Shown piece by piece: positions 1 to 11,459 of a DNA stretch of 64,000 nucleotides; positions within the stretch are counted from its first letter, which is position 1; each line of letters starts with the position of its first letter. A program made the position numbers and the translations under genes. Source of the DNA: Staphylotrichum longicolle (taxonomy: Eukaryota; Ascomycota; Sordariomycetes; Sordariales; Chaetomiaceae); NCBI GenBank assembly GCA_019096155.1, contig JAHCVI010000001.1, positions 3,658,001 through 3,722,000 of the forward strand, read 5' to 3'. The notes below the pieces were generated by a model, which searched no databases, had not been told where the DNA came from, and was given only the letters and a program-made list of their open reading frames with translations.

Positions 1-211
1 TTGTCCATGACTCTGCTTGTATATACTGGCACAGCCTTCAAGTAAAGTCTGGCTTGCATAACGGTGTCGGATAAAACGGATTGTTGAGAGGATGCACTGG
101 ATAGAGATTTGGACAACATCTAATCCTTGTAATTTATGTACTTCAAAACAGTTTCGCTCATCATCCCCTTGTAGTCCGCTCCAGCCTTGCAACCGCACCT
201 CATCTAATTCC

Positions 212-1228
212 CTATTGTTTGGAACACCCGTCTTGAGCCTGACCGCGGCTGGAACCTCCATGCCCTCGCCCCATGCCTGGACGCCTGTTGGAGCCCAAGT
301 CTTCCTGACTCAGACCGTGGATGTTCACAACCGCAGGGCTGTGGGTTGCAGTATTTCGTTGCTGAGCGTCGTCTTGATTCTGCAACCCGTTGGAACCTCT
401 CGGGGCCGGGTCTCGACCGCGATCGTCAAAGACTTCTATCACTTGACTTATAGCCATGCGCTGGCTGATAGAAGCTTGCTGAGCTGGACCATGTTGTCGT
501 TGTGTGCCGTGACTCATCCCCTGGCCCCGACTATGAAAAGCTTGTTGATCCAGCCCCTGCGTTGCACCGCCCATATCCGGATTCATATTCTGAGGAGCCC
601 ATTGAGCCGCGTCCCGAGGTGCAGCCGGGTTGCTGAAATCTTCCCAATCCTTCTCCTGGGATGCACGCTGACTTTGGTTGTGGAGAGCACCTTGGTTGTC
701 GCTGTTGAACGGGCTGTGATTCTGGCTATTAAGCGGCCCCTGATCCTGACTGTCGGAAGGCTCCTGACTTTGGCCATCGAAGGCCCCATGACCCTGCCCG
801 ATGAAAGCGTCCTGGTCCATGTCCAGATCCTCTTGCGCGGTCGGTAACCCGCTGAAGCGGTAGGTGAGAGAACTTTGCTCGGTCAACAGTCGATCCAGCT
901 CTTGAGCTACCATCTCATCCATCTCCAGAGCTGGACCCTGGTTGCGACTGTCGAAGGCACGGTAGACGCTTTGCTGGCCGGGAAGTTGGACAGCATCCTG
1001 AGCAGTCCCTTGTCCAGCATCCTGAGTCGCGTCATGTCTCATGCCCTGAGGGACACCCTGACCGAGATTGGCAAAACCCCTCTCCGCAAAAAGATCCTCA
1101 GCTGTCCCTCCGTTATGAACTCTGATCGAGCCACGCTGACTAGCCCCTTGACCCTCACCTTCATCATCGGAGTCGCGCTGCGCCAGCCTTTCCTCCCTTC
1201 CTTTCCCGCTCCCAGGCGACAATAGACT
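212..1228 (-). other. Gln-rich open frame continuing in frame after a TAG
   Basis: About 338 codons stay open directly downstream of, and in the same frame as, the TAG that ends the small Cys-rich gene at 1229-1495. The frame has no ATG near its beginning (first Met about 60 codons in), so it cannot easily be an independent gene. The product is low complexity: Gln, Asn, Ser, Asp and Gly rich, with imperfect repeats such as SQDQGPLNSQNHSPFNS, and charged at its beginning. I recognise no domain. It could be the second half of a protein interrupted by a nonsense mutation or sequencing error, an exon joined by an intron I could not place, a stop-codon readthrough product, or a chance open frame in a repetitive region. 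The opposite strand is also open over much of this span, which weakens the case. Confidence 0.35.
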
Positions 1229-1495
1229 CTAGATTGAACTTCCAGTCCTCGCTTCGCAGTCTGGACACTTCCACATGAGAACTTTGTCCACCCTCCTGTT
1301 TTTCTTCAGATTCGAGTACGGACATGACCGATAATCATTGTCGGGGTGGACAAAGCCGCAACAATCGGAGATTGCGCTGTTGAAGGTTATCCTGAATGGC
1401 GTCACCTTTCTGGCTAAGGGGTTCAGCCATTTGCACTGAGAATCGCCGGCGAGTGCTGCAGCACAATACTCGTAGGTGAACACGACTTTGCACAT
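1229..1495 (-). CDS. small cysteine-rich protein, 88 aa
   Basis: A single-exon ORF of 88 aa starting MCKVVFTYEYC and ending in a CPDCEA knuckle. Eight cysteines are spread along the chain, including a CC pair and a terminal CxxC that could bind zinc. No signal peptide is visible, so a cytosolic or nuclear location is inferred. The start is the first ATG in frame; the longer frame to 1684 begins upstream without a better start. A protein of the same general style (starting MC, Cys-rich, with CxxC) is encoded at 35231-35437, and such small MC-starting proteins are common hypotheticals in Sordariomycetes. The stop is followed by an open Gln-rich frame (212-1228). Function unknown. Confidence 0.55.
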   Translation of the reverse strand: MCKVVFTYEYCAAALAGDSQCKWLNPLARKVTPFRITFNSAISDCCGFVHPDNDYRSCPYSNLKKNRRVDKVLMWKCPDCEARTGSSI

Positions 1496-2255
1496 GATGG
1501 TGCTTGGTCGTTCAAGATGTCGGAAGTGTGATATTGTTTCTGTACGTATGTTGTATTCGGACTGTTGGAACTGGTGTATTCTTTCGGGTTGGATGATGAT
1601 CTTAGGTTCGGATGTTCCGCTTGCGCCTGATGTCGTGATAACTTGGGTATTAATGATAATGAAGAGAAAGGTTTGGTCCATCAATCCAGGAGGAAAGTTT
1701 TCCGCCCATCCTCAGCGAAAGCAAATCCCATGAGTTTGCTCATCAAGTGAAGAAGCAAGACCAATTGGTGTGCTTCTCCTTCTCGTCCCTGCACTGAGTT
1801 GAACTAAGGATGGATGATCTGGAAATCGCATCTGGCAAGATGGAATTCAAGTCCAGATCACAGGAAGGTACGACAATGTGTTGTGGCCAAATTCCTCGCG
1901 TGTCATGGGCTGTTTGGCTGTTCAGGGGTTGAAGGGGGTAGGATTTGAACCAAGGGTTAGGGTGGCCTACTCCTCTTCCCCTCCCCCCAGTTGCGGTGGA
2001 TTCCATTTTCAGCTGCTGCCTGCTGAACCTCGACCTGAACCTCCTGCATTTGGCAAACATTGCGCGGCCACTGAGAAAGACACGTTGTGGTACGGCTGAT
2101 GGCTGTGCTTAAAGTCGTCAAAATCCTGCCACCAATGTTCAGTTAATTCTCCCTTTCTTCATCACTGCTTTGATTCCTTTTTGAAGAGTTTGAACTCCAC
2201 TATTATCCCGCGGCCTTCGTGCGATTGACAGGCTCTGAGAACTTGTGAGAAGACG
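1496..2255. other. intergenic, no supported gene
   Basis: Short ORFs on both strands look like chance frames. A GGATTTGAACC stretch near 1951 resembles a reversed tRNA T-loop but has no matching stems. Nothing else is recognised. Confidence 0.6.
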
Positions 2256-4780
2256 ATGAACCCAAATCCGAGCAACACCCAAACGGCGACCCGTGACACT
2301 ACTGTCGCAGTCGCCGCCCCCGAATATTCAATCCTCGTCTGTGGACTGTCGGACGCCGTTTCTGCCGCACCGTCAGGTTCATGTTCGAGATGGGAGCTTG
2401 GTCCTGTCCCCGACCCCCGTGTTAACCAGGCGACCCTGAATATGGATCACTTGGAAAGCTCCATCACCTTATTTCGATATACCCCTCCCAACTTTTCACC
2501 CCCCGGTGTAACTCGTGAGATGCCCCTTACACAATTCGAAGCACGGCTAACTCGCGGCAGCTCCTTCTCATCTTCACGACGCTTTGAACTTGGACCGGTC
2601 CAAATCAGTCTTCCTCTTTGTCAACAAGGCGTCCACCCATTATGACGTCGAAGAGTCCATCCGATGCCTGCACAGTTACATCGGATTGATGCGCCAATAC
2701 GGGAGCCGAGGCTTGTGGGTTGTCATTGACATCCCTGGTAAGCCCGACGTGTCCGACAGTCTTGCTGCCCGCTTCAAGCTGGAGCTCGGCAACTGGACTG
2801 AGTTGAGGCGCTATTTGAACGAGTCAGGGCCCCGTGTCCTCCAGATGTCAACTGAGAATGCCTACCGGGTGGTTGCTGAAGCCATGTTTACCACGCCGCA
2901 ACTTCTCCCATCCAAACAGGACTCCGGAAATCCCGACGGGGCGCCGGGAGAGCTTTCAGACACAGATTTCCTGGGTCGCTTTCTTCACGGCCAGATCACC
3001 CCATGGAGACACAAAGACTATCTACGGGCTATTTATCTCACGTTGCTGGCGCCTGAAAACCGTGATCTCGGCCTGCTCGACATTGCGACCAAGTTCGCCG
3101 CCGATCTGAACGCCTTCAAACAAAGGAATTCCCAGATCCAACCACTGCCAGCGTCGAGGTGAGTTGTTCCCAATGGTTGTGAGGGCCTTGAGCTGACGGA
3201 ATGTAGGACCCTCACTGTCTTCTGGCTCTACCATGTGAAGCTGGCGGTGGTCACGATGGACGAATTACAGGCAAAGACCCCCCTGCGCGGTCACTTTAAC
3301 CGACTCTTCCAATATCTTCCAGAGCTCCAGGACCACAAGCTGCCTACGACATACTACAGCGCGCACATCCTGAGGTCGGAATGCGCTGAGAACTTCTGGA
3401 TGCTGCCTGACTTTGCGAGCCCTTTTGAGCCGCCACAAGTCCAAACCACAAAGTTCCGGGAGCAGTTCATCCAGAAACAGCAAGAGGATCCTGACCGCCT
3501 GCTCCGCTTTGTATTTTTTGTGGTTCAGCGGTACCTTCCCAGGCGAGACGCGCCGGCGCAGTTGGTTTATCAACCTGGCTTTCGCCTCCTTCAACAAGAG
3601 ACGATTCGGCTGAGGTCGGCGTATCCGTGGATATCGGCTACTCTGAGACGCAGTCCTACTTTTACCTCCAGCTGGTGCACGCAGCCTTGGCGCAGTTCAT
3701 GACCACCAGTAAGGTCGAGTTTGCCCAGAAAATGAGCTATCCTCTGTTCAAGGAGACTTTTCGCATCATGCCCACAGCCTGGGTCGGCGTACTACAGCCC
3801 ACAACTCTGGGACAGCCTCAAGGCGCGCGCGACGTTTGTTCCGCCGGACTTGAAACCGCTCCAGACACCATCCACCCGCTCAACTTCAACCTCGAGCCAA
3901 AGGACTCCCACGGGGATCCCACGCAGCCTTCAAAAAAGTCGGCTTGATTCCCGAACTTCCCTCCTTGGAGACGCTTCACTTCCACCAAGCCGTCCTCATC
4001 GAAGACGCCAAACCGATCCCAGCGGACCTGAAGCCGGCCCAAGTCACCACCCACGCCCACCTCCTGAAATACATCCACAGCCACCTCATCCTCCCAGCTC
4101 TCACTGCTCCCTCACCATCCCACACCTCCCTCTTCCGCCACCACCTTGGTCTCCTCACCGCCTCCTCCCCGCTCACCCCCTCCCAGATCCGCACCACCCT
4201 CCTCCTCGCGCACTTCTACCTCCACCCGCCCCACTCCCTCAACCCAGACTACACGCCGCCCGTCCCGCCCCACCCCTTACAGTCCTTCCACTCCCATGCG
4301 GACCCGACCACGGGCACCTGGATCCGCTACCACAACTGCCCCTGCCACACCGGCCTGCCGCTGCCCTACACCATCGGCCCGGACGCCGTGTGCTACCCGG
4401 AGCAGTACCCGTACGAGCACCCGCCGCAGATCAAGCACGGGTGCAAGTGCCATGCGGAGGAGGATGTGGATCAGGATAAGTTTGCGGCGCTGTGTGCCGC
4501 GGGACATGGGTGGATGGAGAGGGGGGAGAAGGAGAGGGCCGGGGTGGTGGTCAGGGATAGGGCGAAGGGGGAGGGGTGGGAGGGGTGGGTAAGGGAGGAA
4601 GGTGGGTTGGTGCTTTGTTGGGAGGGGTTGGTTGGTTCTGGGGCGGTGGAAGGGAGGGAGGAGGAGTTCGGGGGTGCGTGGTTGGATGGAGCGAGAGAAA
4701 AGAGCGCGGTGGAGGAACAGGAGGACGGCGATCGGGGTGAAGATGATGACAAGACGTTGGACGGTGTGAGATGGAAGTGA
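2256..4780 (+). CDS. unrecognised multi-exon protein; model uncertain at 3.7-3.95 kb
   Basis: The supported exons are 2256-2505, 2561-3158, 3207-3530 and 3599 onward, joined by introns with GT donors, AG acceptors and, for intron 1, a GGCTAAC branch site. All of them keep phase. The final part, from about 3927 to the stop at 4780, reads in another frame (AAFKKVGLIPELP onward). Between about 3709 and 3926 the strong coding signal moves between frames. An 89-nt intron (3838-3926) would restore phase, but YYSPQLWDSLKARA and NFNLEPKDS lie in different frames, so single-base indels are an alternative. The product would be about 700 aa. Its C-terminal part has a Cys cluster (NCPCH, HGCKCHAEED) that may bind metal, then a Gly/Glu-rich tail. 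No signal peptide and no family recognised. The first ATG with good downstream frame was chosen. Confidence 0.6.
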
Positions 4781-4996
4781 GGCAGGGGAGGGTGGGGAGG
4801 ATGACGAGGAGTGGGAGGTGGTTTCACAGGACACGCTTTGTTAGGGACTCGGTCTTGCAACGGTTTCCATTTCACAAGCTTCGATCATCTCAAATCCGAA
4901 GACATAGCCTATCAGTATCTCCTCCCAACTTCGCTAACTCGGTGATATTTGCATGGCGCCCTTGGTATGGTCTGCGCTCTAATCAAGCTGTTTCAC

Positions 4997-5943
4997 TCAA
5001 ATAGGTGTCGGGAGCGGGCCAACCGCGCCGTAAAGGGGGATGCTCATGTTGGCGCCAGGAACCTGTAGCAACACACAATCACGTTAACAAACATATACCG
5101 CATCAGAGCCTGGGTGCCTCACCTTCTGAATCACCGAGTACGGATCCCATTCCGGGTCCACAACCGGCGCGTACTCAATGTCGTTGACCGACTTGTTAAC
5201 CACGGGATCGCCATACACATGCCGCAGAAACGCCACCATCATGTCCATCCCCGTCGAGACCCCCGAGCTCGTCCACACCTTGCCGTCTTGCACCCACCGT
5301 GCGCTCGGGACCCAGGTCACGTTGGTCCCGTACTTTGTGACGCTCGCCCAGACGCCCTTGGTGGCCGTCGCGCGCCGGCCGTCCAGCACGCCCGCGCGGG
5401 CGAGGAACCCGGCCCCCGTGCAGACGGAGAGCACGTACTCGGTCGCGTCGAAGCGCGACGCGACAAAGTCCTCGACCGACCGGTCGTTGTGCTCCAGCAG
5501 CGCCAGGTCGCCGATGCCGCCGGGGACGACGAGCACGTCGACGGGCGGCGCCGTCTCGAACGAGTGCGTCGCGACGAGCTGGGCGTCGATCATCTTGCTC
5601 ATGTCCATGCCGTAGTGAAGCGGCGGCCGGCTGTGCACGGGGCCGGTGGCGTTGGCGATGACGGAGAGGGTGATGTTGAACGGCCAGGAGAGGTCGGAGA
5701 GGAATTGCAGCGGGCCGAAGACATCGAGGATGGTGTAGCCATGGTAGACGACCTGGGATGCTTGTGTTAGTAATTGTACCTAGTGCAGAAGAAACTGGTA
5801 ACACTTACATAGCCAACGGACAGCGAGCGGTTGGCATTTCGTTCCTGCTCAGGGGTCAGGGTGAACTGCTGAGCGAGGGAGAGATGAAGCCATTGAGTGG
5901 ACGCGACCAAGATCGAGGTTAGAAGAGAGCTTTGAAGCTTCAT
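4997..5943 (-). CDS. secreted DJ-1/PfpI family protein (isonitrile-hydratase-like)
   Basis: Three exons (5943-5809, 5752-5123, 5062-4997) give 276 aa. Introns are 56 nt (branch TTACTAACAC) and 60 nt (branch TTAAC); all junctions keep phase. The first 25 or so residues form a signal peptide (MKLQSSLLTSILVAS...), and NRS and NIT sequons suggest glycosylation. The core is class I glutamine amidotransferase-like: the DVFGP motif early, VLVVPGGIGD, then the nucleophile elbow SVCTGAGFLARAGVLDGRRAT with its Cys. Family members include isonitrile hydratases and glyoxalase-III-like enzymes; secreted fungal versions are uncharacterised. A paralogue with the same plan is at 33670-34572. Hydratase activity is an inference from fold and from the isocyanide synthase about 22 kb away; this copy lies outside the core cluster. 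Confidence 0.88.
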
Positions 5944-6738
5944 TCTGTTTGAATGCAACCGCAGATGAAAGGGATGACCTCGCAGTGACTTGTAGCTCGC
6001 GCAGCCCGTGCCCGAGATGGTCATTGCATCCTATTGTGGTTTGTTGTTGTCCATTTATGTTGGTGATACACGAGTCGCACTCCGTGGATGTCATCATGGT
6101 GAGATCTATAAGAGGCCACAAGAAGTCCGAACGTCGATATTGGGCCATGACAAAAACAGCAAGCCAAGCAAAGAGCACTCTATGCTTGACGCGGGACTGG
6201 CACGGCCTGGTGCTACCCCCGCTTCATGGTTAATTCACCCGTCAGCACCTAGGCCCTCCCGGCTCATCCTGATGAGAGATTAAGAGCAGGTTTCCGGGCA
6301 TCTGGTGCCGTTAGTGAGAGCATAACGAGCCGAATAATCGGGTAAGCGACCTGGACTACCTGGATGGAACAGGATGCGAAAAGAATCCATGATCCTGCGG
6401 GATGTTTTATCCTTGTGCAGGAATTTACCAGAGGGTCACGAGCAACTGTTGTAAGTGCGACAGAAACGGTCGTCACTTGTACGGACTCAAATATCGCTGT
6501 CTTGCGGGAAGATCAGGAGAACTTTGAGAGTCTGCAACGTTATGGACTTGGCTCCTTGAGGAGAGTAACAAGGCATACTGATTGATACACGCTCACGCCG
6601 ATGGATCGGCTGCAAACTACCAGGTACAGTACCTTATCTTGGGATCCGACCTAGGACCCCAGCTAGTGTAGACCTTTGCCTCCCAACGCAACAGAGGCTC
6701 CCGACCAACCCACTCGTCAGGCACATTCCTCCCCTGCG
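5944..6738. other. intergenic between DJ-1-like gene and ZnF-GH13 gene
   Basis: This stretch holds the upstream region of the DJ-1-like gene (minus strand) and the 3' flank of the ZnF-GH13 gene. Small frames on both strands are unsupported, and no repeat or RNA gene was seen. Confidence 0.6.
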
Positions 6739-9700
6739 TTACGTCCCGGCAGTCGTGGCGCACCGACGCAGGCCAGTTGGGGACAAATATTCTGGTCCCG
6801 GGGTATCCTCATCCGAGAAGTTGGCAACAACCACAACCGGCGTCCGCGTTCTCAGGCCCCTCACCCACGCCACAACTCTAGAGCCCCTCGAGCGATCAAA
6901 GTGGATGAACTCGGTGTCATCCCCGTGGAGTGCTGGGCACGTCGTCCGCAGCCGAACAAGTGTGCTCACATAGTCAAACAGACGACGTCGCCAGGCCTGC
7001 TTCGGGTCGCCCAGCCGCTCCCAATCGATGTAGTCCCTTATCCAGTGCGAACCCAAGCTGGAATACTGCTCCTCGCCAAATTCTTCGCCAGCAAATATCA
7101 TGGGCACGCCCACAGACGTGAGCAGGCAGACAAAGGCAAGTTTGGCGCGCCGCTCCGTCTCGTCGGCCGCCTCAGCGCTGCCCACACCGTGATTCCAGAG
7201 GAAGTTGCAAAGCCGTTCCCTCCCGAAGCCCTTGTGATCGTGCGAGGTAATAAGATTGATGGCCTGCGCGCCGTCGCGGAACCGCCATGTCCCATCGAAC
7301 GGGTCTTCCCTGCAGTCGACCAGTCTCCGCACAGTCGTCTCGAAGTCCTCGCCGTCAAAACTTCGGTCGACAATCACGGCGCGAAGCCTCACCTGCCACG
7401 GCTCGTTCCACAGCGCGTCCAAGCACTTGGAGTCATTGCCATTCTCGCCGAACAGCATCCCGCCATGCATCTTAGGGTCTTGTCCCACGACGAGGAACTT
7501 TGACGGGTCGAGTCCCTGGCCGTCTGGGCGGCCATGATAGAGCTTCCATGCGGCGCCATGATATTCGCGAAGGAAATCCCAGGAGCCAATATTGCTGGGG
7601 TCATCGACAAGGATACCCCCTAACCCAAAATCAGACATCCATCGGCACAGGTGTGCCCTGTGAAACACCCGTGCTGGATGTACAAAGCGCGCTGTGGTCC
7701 CGGTCTCCGGGTCATATGTGTTCTCCAGCGGGTTGATGTACCGCCAGCTCTTGCAACCGAACGAGTTACGGAAGCCGCCGCCCGATGCGTAACTGTCGGG
7801 GTTTTCCGGTTCATCGGCGGGCCGAATGTGGAAGGCCTCGAAATCAGCAAATTGGTACGGGTCGTCACCGAAAGACATTGACACGTTGATAAAAAGACGG
7901 ACTCCGTAGGACTGGAGTATCTCACTTTGCCGGGCAAGCTCTGGCGCCGAGCCAAGTTTTGTGTCCGGGCTGAAGTAGTTGGCCGTTGCCCATCGCCGGC
8001 CTTGCTTTATTCTCGCATCGGCGATGGGGAGGAGCTGGAGGGCGTTGATGCCCAGCTCCGAGAGGATTCCATGCCCGACATCAAAGACGTCACGGCGGGA
8101 ACCCTCAAACAGGGAGCCGATCTCGGCAAAGGTTCCGATCCCAACCTCGTCCCCCTCTTCGTCTTTTGCGCCCCAAGCCCATGGAAGAGGCAGCTCGTAC
8201 ATGACAAGCTGAGAGTTAGGCGAGAGGGCATCTGAGGATGGGGTGCGGACTCGGCCTTGTTCCGTGCCAGTGACGTCGCAAGGCCACAGATGACCGTCGC
8301 GGTACTTGATGACTGCAGTGGGCTGAGACAGCTCATCCATGTATTGACTCCTTAAATTCCAGTAGACGCGATAGTTGACCGTATACGCGAATGGGTCCGC
8401 TATGAGGAGATTCGACTGGAACGCTTTGGGCAAAGTATTCTGGACCTTGAACCGATAGTGGTAGACTGCACCATTTTCCAAGGGGGGATCGATTGCCATT
8501 GGGCTCAGTTCCCAGAGTGCGTAGTGTTCCTCAGATCGCTCGAGTGCTTGTTCCGCGACAGTACGGAATTTGCGACCAGACCCGCTGCCTAAGACGAGGT
8601 GCGGCGGACGCCCGGAAGGGATTTGGCCCGGTAGCCAAAGGACAAACTTCTCGTAGCGTCGATTAAGGAGGTCGAAGTCGTACAGCTTTGGAGGCGGCGC
8701 CAGGACCTTGATGGCTTTCTCGCGGTGGGTTCGTTCCCTCTCCTCCAGAGCGTGCCGAAAGGCTTCGAGAACAGGATCGGGAATCGTGCCCCCCTCGTTT
8801 GCTCCCATGTCTGACACAAATTCCGGTTGGTTTTTTTCCTTCAGGGCGGTTTTCGTCTCGTCCCAATCGAGTGTTTCGGGCAAGGGCGTGGGCGGACGCA
8901 GAATGAGCGGGTCCATGTCCAGCTGTTCCATGTCTGCTTCTTGTTCCCGCTCAATCTTCCTCTCTTTGAGCCTACCTAAGCCGCCATCGAAGAAAGTCAG
9001 GGATACATCGGACAGAGCTTTGAGGGTGCTGCGTGGAAGCATTCCCGATCCGTCGCTCTTCCCATCTGACGCTGTCGCGCTCCCAGGCGAGGGGGCACCC
9101 TCATCTTCCAGCTCAGGGTTCAGATTGCACACACTGTCCAATGCTAAGCGCCAAAGGTGACCAGCCACGTGCCTGGCCATCGCGTCAAGTCTTGTAAACG
9201 CGTCAACCTTCTCCAACTCGGGGTTATTCGTGGCGAAGACATCGTATCCGCAGATGGGGCAGAGCCCGGGGCCCCGCCTCAGGCGAACCGTACTAGCCAT
9301 CAAGATGCCTTGTAATTCTGCCTCGTTGCAGTGGTGATGATACATACCCAAGTGCTGCTCGAAAGCACCCTCGTCTGTGAATTCGACTTGTACGCCCTTC
9401 ATGTGATCAACGTCACATCGCCAGGCGATAGGCTGATGGACGAGCCGCGGCCAGTTGTGGGAATGCGAATCTCTCATGTGTTGGGCCCAGAGGGCAAAAG
9501 TCGGATACGTTGTCATTCGGTTGCTGCATTTTTCAGCAATACAAACAAATGGCTGGAGGTCTTCGTTCACATGTCGTCTACTTTTTCATTAGCGTTCTGC
9601 TTCGTGACACAAGGTACCGCCTGGGTGACCAAGGGACTTGGACTATCGTACCGCCAATTTCCGGGTCTCAGCTCGGACTTCCCGAGCGGTTTATGACAGA

Positions 9701-10793
9701 ACGGACATGTGGGTTCGGGTTGACCCATCTCCTGTTTAGGGGACACAGGGTAGTCTGGAAGGTCTTCTAGCCACCTGGTCGTGCTATGCGCGGACGAAGA
9801 GATGACAGAGGCTCCGTCGCCCTTGATGATCCGCTCAACCGCAGATGGCGTAGGATTGAAGCTGGAGGCATTCGTGAATGATGGAGCAGCTCCTCTCATC
9901 ATGTGTTGTCTTCGTGATGCTGCATGCCGGTGATCTTTCGGTGTTCCCATAGCCAAACGGTCGATGGCCGTGCCACTAGGTGCGCTGGGGAAACCCGCCT
10001 GGCTCGCTTCGTCTATGGTCGGCAACGCAGTTGGCATAGATTCACTCGGGCGCCTCGGGCGTCTTGCGAGTTTGTCATTGTGGTGTTTGACGTATCTTAG
10101 CCTTTGCCTGCGGCGTGCCATGGACTCGGCAAGCTGTTCCCTCAGGGAGGGAGAAGCAGCTCTGTAGCGGAAGCAGACAACTTTCTCGGCCAACTCTGTG
10201 TAGTCATCTTGTCCATGTTTAATCGTGAAGGCGTTGACACGGCGGTCAAGGCTCGACGATGGATATCTTCGGATGGCTGAGCCCAGTTGGTTGAGTCTGG
10301 TGATGGCACCTTCCACGGCGTCCAGGGCCTCAGCATGTGTCCCCTGGAGCCTCAGTTGGGTGTTGGGTTGTGTGAACTGAAGCCTGTCTGCTCGTTGATC
10401 ATCTGGGACCGCGAAGGAAGCTGAAAATTGTTAGCCACCTAGGGTATGCTTAATGGACGGTTTCGTGTGTACTTCAGACATACCGAACGCGAGATTCGTG
10501 TGCACCAAGTTGAGAAGCTGCACCACTAGATCTTGTACTTGGTCGTTGTACTGCAACCTCTTATCAAGCGAAGCGTTATGGTCAGCAAAGACTCCGAGGT
10601 ATGAAGCCCAGAGGCGAAAGCGCTCATGCTGTAGCTCTGCCTTCTCACGAGCAGCATCGTCAGGATTCTGAGTACGGGGAGCGTCGGCAACTGCCTCAAA
10701 TTGCTGCGAGTCTGTGTAGGATTTCAAGAACAAGCTGTCGCATTCGGTTGCCAGGGAGAATATCACTCCTCCCTCAGCACTGACAGTATTCAT
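6739..10793 (-). CDS. C2H2 zinc-finger protein fused to a GH13 amylase-like domain
   Basis: Three exons (10793-10484, 10420-9652, 9577-6739) give 1305 aa. Introns are 63 and 74 nt with CTAAC/CTAAT branch sites, and every junction keeps phase. Residues 1-103 form a helical module with FRLWASYLGVFADH, of a type that heads many fungal NLR-like and effector proteins. A basic linker follows. Residues about 335-500 hold degenerate zinc-finger units: CPFC, then C-x5-C with HMRDSH, C-x3-D with HLGMYHHH, and CPIC with HVAGH. From about 640 onward the chain resembles GH13 isoamylase/branching-type enzymes: an N-terminal sandwich, then a TIM-barrel with GGILVDD (Asp1018, nucleophile position), FLVVGQDP and TSHDHKG (Asp1140). 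The acid/base position is Gln1059 rather than Glu, the region-I DxxxNH motif reads NVSMSF, and the region-II Arg is Leu. The domain is therefore probably not a working hydrolase. The gene is divergent from the S8 protease gene, 666 bp away. No signal peptide. Confidence 0.82.
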
Positions 10794-11459
10794 GAAGAAT
10801 AGCAAGATGCCGCCGACTATTGCCAAACGGGGACCTCGTACGGATGTTGTCGGCCTCACAAAACAGGACAGGGAGAAGAGGTATTCAGCCTGAGAGCCCT
10901 GGCCGATGTCTTGACACAGCATGGATTGGATAGAAGTACCTTGGAAATTGACCTTCCCAGAAGTACCTTGATTGATTTGCTGGACAAGAATTCGCGATCC
11001 ACCCCGACTTTGCGTCACTCTTAGACAACTCTGGGCCTGTCATGTTGTCAACTACGTCATGCTTGTACATGCGGTATCCGATTCCCATGATGTCTCAAAA
11101 TACAAGAAACGCCCATCACGTCTAAATTCTCATCGTGGAGGTTGTGGTCTGGATGCGAAGGAGCCACCCCTGGTGTGTATGAGGATTAAACCCGGTTTCA
11201 TGGCCTTTAAGGGCTCCGAATTTTCAGCTTCTATTTCAACTTTTGCCTAGACTGTGCCATCACTATTCTGGGCTTGGTGCCCCTCTTCAGTCAATCCGGT
11301 TCTGTGGCTCTGGTCATTTTGTCTCCATGAGTCGCAAGCTTATACGTCTGGTGTTGTAAGAGGCTGAACCTTGCTGCCCTCCCCGAAGCTGCGCTGCTGG
11401 TCCTGATCGCTCAACCTCGTGCGCCGCACCCTTCTTCGCATAACAGTGAAGCCGAACAG
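10794..11459. promoter_or_regulatory. shared intergenic region of the divergent ZnF-GH13 and S8 genes
   Basis: A 666-bp region lies between two divergent start codons (10793 minus, 11460 plus), so it should hold both promoters. I found no convincing TATA box or operator. Co-regulation is an inference from the arrangement only. Confidence 0.5.

Noticed and set aside
92..847. Plus-strand 251-codon ORF opposite the Gln-rich frame
   Set aside because: Its sequence is the complement shadow of the repetitive Gln-rich frame, and it has no domain or signal peptide.
1935..1975. Possible minus-strand tRNA around GGTTCAAATCC
   Set aside because: A T-loop-like sequence is present but the T-stem and acceptor stem do not pair and no anticodon arm follows.
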